Shown here piece after piece: positions 1 to 9,241 of a stretch of 64,000 nt of DNA (position 1 is the first letter of the stretch; each line of letters starts with the position of its first letter). The notes beneath the pieces were generated by a model. That model was not told the origin of the DNA. It did no database searches and saw nothing but the letters and a program-made list of their open reading frames with translations. The stretch is taken from contig JACCGJ010016511.1 in assembly GCA_013407085.1 (NCBI GenBank), forward strand, positions 62,001 to 126,000. The letters are read 5' to 3'. The position numbers and the translations under genes are program-made. This DNA comes from Atriophallophorus winterbourni (taxonomy: Eukaryota; Platyhelminthes; Trematoda; Plagiorchiida; Microphallidae).

Positions 1-94
1 AAACGCCATTGACCAATCGGCTTCTCTTATGTTGTGGGATTCTTGGGCGAACACAATTAGTGGCTGACCTCAGAGATGAATCGATACACGATCG

Positions 95-222
95 ATATGT
101 ATGTTTAAGTGGCTGTTAAACGCGGGGCTCTACGTGCTTAATGTTGGACCGATGAAACTGAAATGTGATAATGGGCCAGATGTTGGTCAGCTGCCAATTG
201 TTGACCTGACTCAATCGTTTCC
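95..222 (+). repeat. Direct repeat, left copy (pairs with 623..749)
   Basis: About 128 bp from TATGTATGTTTAAG to CTGACTCAATCGTTT, nearly identical to 623..749, differing at scattered positions only. It encodes a shared LNVGPMKLKCDNGPDVGQL stretch in both copies. The two copies bracket a CR1-like 3' fragment. Confidence 0.85.
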
Positions 223-264
223 GGCTTCTCTGCCCCCCCTCGCGACAATATTATATACGCAAAA

Positions 265-606
265 CCACCCGTTAAATAATTATTCAAATACCATGACTCG
301 TGACGTACACGTAGCCGCCCAGCAAGTTTACGAATTCCCCATTACCACCACGCCGGTCGCCGTTAATATTAATCCGTACTTATCTGTTTCCTTTGAAATG
401 TGCTCCGTGCAACTACTGTTATCACTCTCAGGGTCGAGACGTTCATTCATTTGTTGCAAAATGACCTAACTGCACCTATGTAGCAACTCATAATGAGTAT
501 GTAACTCAACCATACGTGACATAACATGGAATCATTGAGGTTGATTATGCATTATTTCTTTTCCATGAGCGAATATTTAAAATTCTACGGTAATTGTGAA
601 GCTAAA
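265..606 (+). pseudogene. Degenerate CR1-like 3' end
   Basis: Collinear with 8140..8470 of the long CR1-like element: matching stretches around caaatacc, cacgtagcc, aattccccatt, tctgtttcct and the 3' UTR piece taattgtgaa. It covers the end of ORF2 and the 3' UTR with many substitutions and indels, so it is an old 5'-truncated copy. Confidence 0.75.
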
Positions 607-622
607 TGCTTTGTCACTATTG

Positions 623-749
623 ATGTGTATGTTTAAGTCGCTGTGAAACGCGGGGCACTGCGTGCTTAATGTTGGACCGATGAAACTGAAATGTGATAAT
701 GGGCCAGATGTTGGCCAACTGCCAATTGTTGACCTGACTCAATCGTTTG
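623..749 (+). repeat. Direct repeat, right copy (pairs with 95..222)
   Basis: Right-hand copy; it runs straight into the RTE-like reverse transcriptase fragment. The unit has no protein family I recognise. Confidence 0.85.
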
Positions 750-1775
750 AATATGAATCTAGTCAAATCTTACTGTCTCCAGCTGATGACGACAAACAGC
801 CAGAAATCGATAGCGTTCACCGACCAGTGCTATGGAAAATCCTCCGCCATTATGGTATACCATCAAAGATAGTAAATCTCATAAAAACCTTTTATGAGAA
901 GTTTGAATGCCAAGTCGCTCACAATGGAATGCTCACTGAGAAGTTTGAGGTTCGTACGGGAGTGAGGCAAGGATGTATCCTCTCACCGATACTCTTCTCC
1001 CTAACAATAGACTGGATTATGAGACAGGTGACCGATGGCAGGGCAGCAGGAATTCCATGGACCCCAGCGGGACCGCTAGAAGACCTGGACTATGCGGATG
1101 ATGTTGCCCTCTTGGCGTGCAAGATTAGTGACATCCAGAGCAATAGCGATCGACTATCCGAAATTGGCAAGACGGTGGGTTTAGAAATTAACTCTGGCAA
1201 ATCGGAGGTAATGCGGAAGAATGTTCCGAAGCAACCACCAGTGTTCGTGGACGGTCAACCGCTCAGTGAGGTTACAGATACAGTCTACCTTGGGAGCAAA
1301 CTGACTGTAAATGGTGACTGTGAAGATGAGGTCAGGAGAAGGATCGGGAAGGCGAACCAAGCATTCTGCATGCTGAATTCCATTGAGCGCAGAATGAACG
1401 TGTTTCAAACTAAGTGCTTGAGAAGGATTCTACGAATTTTTTAGCCACACACCATTTCGAATGAAGAGCTCCTGAGAAAAACTGGTCTGGAGGTGGTATC
1501 TACCGTAGTCAAAAGACGACGGTGGAGATGGTTCGGCCATGTCTGCAGGATGGATCCCAGTTCGCATACGAAGGTAGCCATTCACTGGCGTCCGCAAGGT
1601 AAACGAAAAAGGGGACGGCCCAAGGAAACTTGGCGCAGAACGTTGGAACGCGAACTACATGCACAAGGATTCACGGTGCAGACGGCAACGGAAGCAGCGG
1701 CAGACCGGAACCACTGGCGTGAAGTTGTCTTCGCCTCATGTGCCACCCGGCACGGAGAGGACTGAGTGACTGAGT
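750..1775 (+). pseudogene. RTE-like non-LTR reverse transcriptase fragment
   Basis: Encodes RT motifs VHRPVLWKILRHYGIP, TGVRQGCILSPILF and the catalytic LDYADDVALLA, then the RTE-type C-terminal tail (RRWRWFGHVCRMD, KRKRGRPKETWRRTLE). The frame is single, but TAG at 1442 sits where RF*PHTISNEELL would normally have Trp, and roughly 40 residues before FQTKCLRRIL are missing. The 5' half (endonuclease, RT fingers) is absent. It ends in a short TGACTGAG tandem, as RTE elements do. Inactive. Confidence 0.85.
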
Positions 1776-2879
1776 GTTTAAGTGCATGGGATCTGAGCAC
1801 CGAAACACTGAATCTAGTCTGTTCAACAATTTGGATGAAATAACAATTGTTCTCCCGAAAGGTAAATTAGTTTGATTGGTAAATATGCTGAAAGATGCTA
1901 CCCATCGAGCTGAAATTATACCTTAGCGTGGTGTGATAGTTTTTGTAACTCCTTGACCCATTAAACTTTACGGGATAGGCAGCGACGTGTCCACGCCTAC
2001 CAGGAAAGCAGTGGATAGTTGTCAGACTAAACTCATTCGTAACCCGCAGCATTGTGGGTCAAGCCTTTCAACCAAAGAGCCAGGTGTCATTAAAAGCAAC
2101 TCCCTACTTCGACCTAGAAAACCGGGCAATGTGGCGACTATTGCCTGCAAATCGTTCTCCTCCGCGCGAAGCCAATATCTCGACTCTTATTCATTGCCTA
2201 GAACGATACCTGGTTGTAAAACCATATGTTATTTCCGATATAAAGATACGATTAAAAATTTGAAACCTACCGTAAATACTCCTTTGTTACAGTATTGTGG
2301 TGCTCACATCCCCATCCCTTACACACCACTACCGGTTTCTGGCTGTTTACCGTTATCAAATGGAGACAGTAAGATCAGGTTCAGTGAGCTTCTTTGTTAT
2401 TTTCCACAACGTCGTGCTGTGAAATTAATCTGGTTGCTTTTAATTCATGTACATGAACAAAGCTATTTTCACCTGCTTCCTGCAAGCAGCTATTAAAATA
2501 GAGATACATGGCATAATCTCTGCTTACAATGGTTTCACTGTTCCTTTCAACGTGCAAAGGTTTGTATTAACCGTTTGCAGATTATTTTATCAACTATTTG
2601 GTAGCCTGGCAAAGGTGCAGCTTAATCAACCAGGTCTCCAAACCTAACACCCTCTTGAAATACATAGTCTGCTCATAGTGCCACCAGAGTGTTCTATCAT
2701 TCACGAGTACTTTTCAAGTTGTCGGCATCTGAAAGCAAACAACATTCTTGGCTCGTTCACATTTTCGCCTTGATGTATGCAGTGTCGTAAAAGCCTATAC
2801 ATAAACCTGTCTGTCCAAGCCCTTGAACTTACGAGAACCATACTAAATATGCCCATGCAGTGATGGCGAAGTCACAGAA
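1776..2879 (+). other. Repeat-derived intergenic stretch
   Basis: Contains one repeat-B unit at about 2280-2375 (CACTACCGGTTTCTGGCTGTTTACC, then GGAGACAGTAAGAT). The rest is AT-rich sequence with no supported gene. Confidence 0.5.
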
Positions 2880-4080
2880 TCTAGTTGGCCAGAAGTTTTT
2901 GTGCGGCAAAGTTGAAGACGAGATTTTGGACTGGACCAATGTCGACAACCGTTTTGATGCGGCAAGACTACACTGGTGTTCTTGGGAAAAATAAATATCC
3001 TAGTAAATCCCGTAATCTATTTTTTGTTGCTGCCTACGCATTGACCACATCGCTATCCGCTACTCGTAGCGGCGTAGTATACACCAGTACAGTTCATACT
3101 TGGGAACCTGTCTAGAGTCTGATCACTGCTTAGTCTTTGATAAGTTCACGACGCGATTCGGTGGGAGACCATGGAATGCCGAAAGGCAGCTGAATGTGGC
3201 CACACTTAATGTCTACCATACTTCTCAGGGAGTTCCAACTTCCAAAGTTTCCAAAATAAAATCGATAAGCAATGAATTGGGATACAATCCTCCTTGAAAA
3301 TAGCCGCGTGGAATGGTTGTAGGCTGACTTCCTATGCAGCTAAACGTGTGCGCCGGCTGTGGGCAATTCTAGAGAACTGCTCCAGTTCATCAGAACTACT
3401 AATAACGGAACTCGTCAGGTCCTGATGCTTAATTTACGTCACTAGTATGTAAACTTAAAGTGATAAGTAATGCGTTCCAAGCTCTTAGAGAAAATCACTG
3501 TCACGATTTTAAAAAAAATACAAGGCGTGAATCCCGTGAAAATCATCGACATATCAGTCTCATTTCAGTGGCTCATTGTACACTGACTTCCGTCTTGCTT
3601 CACCAGTTGAGCGCTGCATGGGAAGAACAGATCCGTGAGAAACAGGTTGGCTTTGCGTTGTGTAGATCATGCTCCGTCGTAAACTACAATAATGTCATGT
3701 GTTTCATGGACTAATTATCCTACAGTTCCTAGACATCCGAGTGACAATCGATTACATCGATCGCGAAAGTTTATAGAAACGTCTCTTGAGTCATGACTTG
3801 CCCGGGAATTACTGTTGAATTCTAAAAGCATCACATCACATAACCTCGTCATGATTCGAATGTGCGAACAATTGTGATCCTCGTTATACGCCTCCAACGG
3901 GGTGCGGCAGTGCTTCCCCATCTTGCTCTTCTTTTTTACTTTCATGATCGACTATGTTTTAAGGAAAAGCGATTTAGAGTATGTTGATAATATTGCTCTT
4001 TTTGGAGATGATTCTTGTTATTGCAACAAATCCTTGACCACTAGGCGTGTGAGGCCTTAAAGTATAGTAAGTGTAAAACA
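2880..4080 (+). pseudogene. Heavily decayed non-LTR retrotransposon
   Basis: Fragments in shifting frames: SDHCLVFDKFTTRFGG (endonuclease end), SRENHRHISLISVAHCTLTS and REKQVGFALCRSCS (RT fingers), then near 3900 SNGVRQCFP with MIDYVLRKSDLEYVDN (RT palm). Stops and frameshifts interrupt throughout. Clade not determinable by eye. Confidence 0.6.
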
Positions 4081-4167
4081 CTTACCTAAAGCTGGGCCGG
4101 ATCTCTCTTGAATCTCACCTTCTTTGAAGTCAATCTATGACTGTTCGCCTTAACAGTTACACATCTG

Positions 4168-5535
4168 ATGGCGGTGGTGTTGAGAATGAGCTCCCCCTAT
4201 ATGCAAAACAGGTCTAGAGTTCTTCTAACACGATCGTGCACGCTACGATTCTCTATGGTTGATAAACCTAGCCGATCCGAAGATGCCCTTTGGTTTCCTG
4301 ATTTCCCCAGTGTATGTTACATATGCACTTCATGTCGAAGCAAACAGTCTAGCGACAATCCACACAACGCTGCCTATGAGGCAAGGCTTGAGCCTCGGTT
4401 AGAAATTTTAGAAAATAATTATCGAATAATTGAGGAAAGGCTTAAAACACTCTTGATGGATAAAATTGCCCCAGCGATTCAACCCGAAGCAGATGATGCT
4501 CAAGATAACAAAAAGCAATCTGAACTTCATCAATCGACGGAACTGTTGAAAAAAGTCAATAATGTACCATCGATTCCAGACTCAGGGGTTACGTCAAAAG
4601 AGCTCCAAGTGAACGCGTCTCATTCCAGCAAGCTAACATTCGCCCAGATGGTGACTAAAGGTGATAAGTGTTTGGCGTTAGAATTGAGCCCTAAACCTCA
4701 GGCAAAAGAGGAAGTTCAAAGTAAAACGGTTCCATATCACGGGGAGCAGAAAAATTCGATAAAACGCATAAAAAATTTAAGTGTAATATGCACCAATATT
4801 CCTGAGTCAGAGGTGACGCTCTTTCACGAAAGGCAAAAGCATGACCGTGAAAACTGGTTCGTCGTTTGTAATCGAATCGGCCTAGACACTATACACCCCG
4901 TGTCGGTAACTCGATTCACTCGTCATACGAAATCCCCGAATCAAGATAAACCACGTCTCCTTAAAATCACTTTCGCCAACGAAAAGGACATGGAAAATGT
5001 CCTACTAAATTCGTATTTGCTCCGAACGCAAAGTGACCTACCCAACCGTATATATGCTGACGTTCCTTGGTGGGAAAGGTCAAAAGCACCGAATAGGCGG
5101 GATCAAACAGCACCAAGGAGTATTATTCTGCTTGACGTTCCAGAAAATTCGGGCACCACAACGGGCTTCGAAAACAAAGAGCACGACCGTAAACAATGGT
5201 CATTTATAGCCGAAAATATCGGTTCCCAAAATTCTGTAGTTGTCGACACATACAGAATACCTCGTTCGCCGAACTATCACGGGAAAGGGGCAAATCCACT
5301 TAAGGTTACGTTTCTTTCAAGTAGCATGGCGGATGATGTTCGAAGCAAGCTAAAAGTGAACAGAAACAGGTTACCTGAAAACGTTAGACTGTGCAACTCA
5401 AAAGCCGCTGTTGAGGTCCACCTGGAGCCTTTCAATTACGCAATTATCCGAAACTGGTGCAAATTCGCCCGCGAAATTACTTCAAATTGCTTCAAAAAAC
5501 GATCTCGGTCCGACGTCACATCGTCGGACCAATAA
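4168..5535 (+). CDS. CR1-like ORF1 with two tandem RNA-binding-like domains
   Basis: 455 codons from ATG 4168 to TAA. Residues about 45-60 have a Cys-x2-Cys pattern (VCYICTSCRSKQ) like the end of a zinc-binding PHD or knuckle. Residues about 80-180 look coiled and charged. Two similar blocks follow, about 205-305 and 315-430, each starting with a beta strand (SVICTNIPE / SIILLDVPE), an HDRxxW motif (HDRENW / HDRKQW), a central TRF / TYR strand and a strand before an arginine-rich end (FKKRSRSD). ORF1 proteins of this class bind the element RNA. Its stop precedes ORF2 directly. Confidence 0.78.
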   Translation: MAVVLRMSSPYMQNRSRVLLTRSCTLRFSMVDKPSRSEDALWFPDFPSVCYICTSCRSKQSSDNPHNAAYEARLEPRLEILENNYRIIEERLKTLLMDKIAPAIQPEADDAQDNKKQSELHQSTELLKKVNNVPSIPDSGVTSKELQVNASHSSKLTFAQMVTKGDKCLALELSPKPQAKEEVQSKTVPYHGEQKNSIKRIKNLSVICTNIPESEVTLFHERQKHDRENWFVVCNRIGLDTIHPVSVTRFTRHTKSPNQDKPRLLKITFANEKDMENVLLNSYLLRTQSDLPNRIYADVPWWERSKAPNRRDQTAPRSIILLDVPENSGTTTGFENKEHDRKQWSFIAENIGSQNSVVVDTYRIPRSPNYHGKGANPLKVTFLSSSMADDVRSKLKVNRNRLPENVRLCNSKAAVEVHLEPFNYAIIRNWCKFAREITSNCFKKRSRSDVTSSDQ

Positions 5536-8355
5536 ATACTAATACTGACTCGGTGTTACATTCTAAAAACTCACTTAAATGCATCTATACCAATGCTCAA
5601 AGTTTGTTCAACAAATTGACTGAACTGACCGAGCTGTGCAAACGATACACGCCAGACCTCGTTGCTGTTACTGAAACCTGGTTTCAATCCTGTATGACTG
5701 AAAGTGAACTCTCAATCCCCAACATGATGCTAATACGGAACGATCGCCCAAGAAAAGGTGGTGGTGTGGCTTTATACTGTCACGAACGGCTTCAGTGCAT
5801 GAAAATTCACGATCCAAGACTTGATTTCGAAGATACCCTCTGGTGCAGTCTCACGAATGTGTCACAGGACGATTGCATTCTTGGAATCATATATCGCCCT
5901 CCAGCCTCGAATGATACTCAAATGACAGGTTATTACAAGCGCTAAATTACGCCGGAGAGAAGCGTAGCTCGCAATTACTACTCATCGGGGACTTCAATCT
6001 TCCTCATCTCTTTGCCAGATCCGATCAACCTCTACACACATTTGATCACAAATTTCGTGAGGTGATCGACATGATTCCACTGCATAATCATGTGTTTGAC
6101 TTTACTCATAGAAGAGGATCAGAGTTGCCATCAATTTTGGATCTAATCTTTACTTCAGAGAAAACAGCAGTTGAGGGTGTTGACTACATTGCGCCCCTCG
6201 GTCGGAGTGATCATCTGGTGCTAGCCTTTGAGTTTGTTTGCAGTGCTAGACGAGTTTGTGCGTCCTCCAAACAATTCAGAAAGATCGACTACGCTGGTCT
6301 ACGTGGATCGCTTGGGCTAGTAAATTGGCAAGAACTTGATCAGCACAACACCGAAACACAATGCAGTGAGCTCACGAAAATACTTCAGTCAAACATAGAT
6401 CATAATTCGCGATTTGTTGATGAACGACGGGCAAGTGACTTCCGATTTAAGCTTCGCAGTCGCACAAAAAATGGCTCGGGAAACGAAACTTTGCTTGGAC
6501 TGAACACCGAAAGACCAGAACTGATGCCTCTTGGCAGCAATTTTCTAAAATTCGTAACAAAGTGAATGCTCTCGTCAAAGAGGACAAGCAATATTACCAT
6601 CGCTCTCTGTCTTTGAAAATGGAAGAAAACCCTAAACTTCTCTATCGGATTGTCAATGCTCGGTCCAGTGTGAAACCAGGGGTGTTTCCTGTTATTTCTG
6701 AGAATGGATTAACAGTCACAGCAAAGGAAACGGCTGATACTCTCGCTCAATTTTATGAAAATGTGTTTAGCCCGATAACGGTTAGGGCGAATGAGAATTT
6801 ACTGACATCGATTGTATCTCAAAAACTGAATGATATTGAGATTAATTCAGCGATTATACGAAGACACTTGTGTCGACTGAACCCTAGGAAATCTCCTGGA
6901 GCCGATGGAATAACACCAGCACTACTAAAATCCTGTGACCAGCAGCTGTGTGAACCACTATGCCAATTGTTCCAACATTCCCTAACCGAAGGAGTGGTGC
7001 CAACAGAGTGGAAGACAGGAGTAATTTCACCAATTTATAAGGGTGGTAGCCGTTCAGATCCCGCGAACTACCGTCCTGTCACCCTACTCCCCGTGATATC
7101 CAAAGTGATGGAGCGCATAGTGACGGAAAATATAGTTCATCACTTGGAATCACAAAATATACTATCTGTCGCCCAGCATGGGTTTCGTAAAGCTCGCTCC
7201 TGCTTGACAAACTTGCTGACGGTATTAAACGATTGGACCCAAACGGTTGACGCAGGAGACAGTGTGCACGCGTGCTATCTGGATATGTCGAAAGCTTTCG
7301 ACAGAGTTGATCACTTCCTGTTGCTACGGAAGCTGAAACAGATTGGTATTGACGGGCAGCTACTCGTGTGGTTCGAAAGCTACCTCAATGGGCGCAAGGC
7401 AACCGTTCGAGTTAACGGGGTACAATCACGAGCCATTAATACCTCCAGTGGTGTACCGCAAGGTTCCGTTCTCGGTCCAGTGCTTTTCTTAGTTTACATC
7501 AATGATTTACCTGAGACGCTCTCATGCAAGGTAGTTCTTTTTGCGGATGATGTTAAACTTTGGATGCGAATAAAATCAACTGCAGACTGCGTAAAACTGC
7601 AAAGTGATTTAGATGCACTACACGAATGGTCAGTTAGAAATAAACTGCCGTTCAATTTTCAAAAATGCAAGTTACTGCAAATCGGTAAGCCCTTTCAGTA
7701 CGAATATCACTTTGGGCAGACGATTTTGAGCTGGACCGAATCGGAGAAGGATCTTGGAGTCTGGATATGTGGCAGCCTAAAGAACAGCGTGCATTGTGAG
7801 GTCATTTACAAGCGTGCTTCAAAGCTTCTAGGTATGCTTCGACGGATCTTCAGAACCTTTACGCCTGTAACGTTGCCAAGAATCATGAAGACCTACTTAA
7901 TTCCCACAATGGAACACGCATCGCAAGCATGGACTCCGTGGATGAAAAAAGATATATTCTTGCTTGACAGGATATATCATCGTGCAACTAAACTCGTGCG
8001 TGGTTTTCGAGACCTTACATACGAGGAAAGGTTGAAAAAGCTAAAGCTCCCCACTCCCCTTCAACGTAGACTTCGAAGTGACGTTATCATTACTTACAAA
8101 ATATTGAATACTCCAGATCATCCACTCAAACATTTGTTCAAATACCGTGAATCAGGAATTACACGTAGCCACTCAGCGGCACTACAAATTCCCCATTCCC
8201 GTACTAATTGTCGCCGATATTTCTATTCGGTACGTGTCTGTTTCCTGTGGAATGCCCTTCCCGAAGCAATTATCACCTCTCCCTGTATCCAAACATTCAC
8301 TCGAACCTTGGACAATTATTTGTTACATAACGATTTGACGATGCCTGTGTATTGA
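5536..8355 (+). pseudogene. CR1-like ORF2 (endonuclease-reverse transcriptase), two frameshifts
   Basis: Endonuclease: CIYTNAQSLFNKLTEL, DLVAVTETWF, GGVALYCHERL, IIYRPPAS, then after a frameshift near 5925 LLIGDFNLPHL and GRSDHLVLAF. A second frameshift near 6466 lies in a run of six A. RT: LNPRKSPGADGITPALLK, HGFRKARSCLTNLL, CYLDMSKAFDRVDH, SGVPQGSVLGPVLFLVYI, catalytic VVLFADDVKLWM. The post-RT region ends at TGA 8353. All catalytic motifs look intact, so only the two indels break the frame, which suggests a fairly young copy. Confidence 0.85.
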
Positions 8356-8569
8356 CTCAGGGTAAGCATATTACTTGACTCCAGTGACATCGTATAATTG
8401 ATTTTTTATACCTCTTATTGAACGCATATTTACTATGATATAGTAATTGTGAAACTATGTGCTTTTTGTGACCATAAATTCTTGAATCTTCTTGAATCTT
8501 GAAACTTGACACTTGTCACCTTCGAAAGATTGCTCGAATCCGGTGGCAGCATCCTGCTACTGCTAGGGT

Positions 8570-8700
8570 TTAGACTCCGGATTGTAATTACTACGCTGAT
8601 GCAAGATTGTTTACAATGGATGGGGCACGTTCTAAGAATGCATTCCCACGGATTGCTATACCGCGCCCTAATCACAAAACCTGGTAGAGGCTAGAAAAAC
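8570..8700 (+). pseudogene. Small non-LTR retrotransposon C-terminal scrap
   Basis: Encodes LQWMGHVLRMHSHGLLYRAL, the W-GHVLRM signature seen just after the RT domain of RTE-like and related elements. Too short to classify; it abuts the CR1 3' end. Confidence 0.55.
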
Positions 8701-9235
8701 CACCAAACTGCCAATCCTCCACGTGGCATTCTGAGAATCAGAAGTTCATGGTAGAACTAGGATCAACGGGAAATACACTTTTGCTTGGGTAAGATCAACA
8801 TGATCCACCTAGCACACCAAAGTCACTCGTGTCACTGTAGTTTATAGTACACTGTATAATTTTTATGTTTTGTCAGGGTCATATATTTTGCAATGAGAAT
8901 ATCAAAAAACCAAAATGATACAAATTCAGATGCAGTGAAACCACCAAAATAAGCTACCTGTCATATAATCCCCATTTTTCGCATAAGGGTTCAATCTGTG
9001 CGCCCTTGCATATCTGTTTTTCCGGCTGCATGTCTATTTGCCCTTTGTGTGGAACCATACGTGTGCTCGATGATGAAATTGCGACAGAGGATTAAAAAAT
9101 TGCTGAACTTACTTCGAAGGTTTGTGTATTACTAGACTGTTTAATGAAGACATGCTTTAGAATTCTTCTGGAAGCTCAATAATTGAAGCTTTGATTGAAG
9201 TAAAAAGAAAAATGACATTCACGGGCTAAATGCTT
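8701..9235. other. Intergenic, no gene seen
   Basis: AT-rich stretch between the retroelement cluster and the 3' end of the nesprin-like gene. No repeat unit or open frame recognised. Confidence 0.5.
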
Positions 9236-9241
9236 TTTATT
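9236..9241 (-). promoter_or_regulatory. Poly(A) signal AATAAA of the nesprin-like gene
   Basis: Reverse complement reads AATAAA inside GAAATAAAAAGC, 158 nt past the KASH stop codon. No other canonical signal is nearer, so this fits as the 3' end of the transcript. Confidence 0.6.

Larger units (their letters stand above)
4168..8511 (+). mobile_element. CR1-like non-LTR retrotransposon, near full length
   Basis: ORF1, apurinic-type endonuclease, reverse transcriptase and post-RT region in order, then a 3' UTR ending in a tandem of a 10-bp unit (CTTGAATCTT twice, 8481-8500) instead of poly(A), as CR1 elements do. ORF2 carries two frameshifts. No target-site duplication is evident, and the true 5' end may lie upstream of 4168. 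Similar post-RT sequence is found in CR1/Pido-type elements of flukes (family knowledge). Confidence 0.85.

Noticed and set aside
4168..4400. ORF1 of the CR1-like element as a host gene with a PHD finger
   Set aside because: It is followed directly by endonuclease-RT sequence in the same orientation, which identifies it as a retroelement ORF1.
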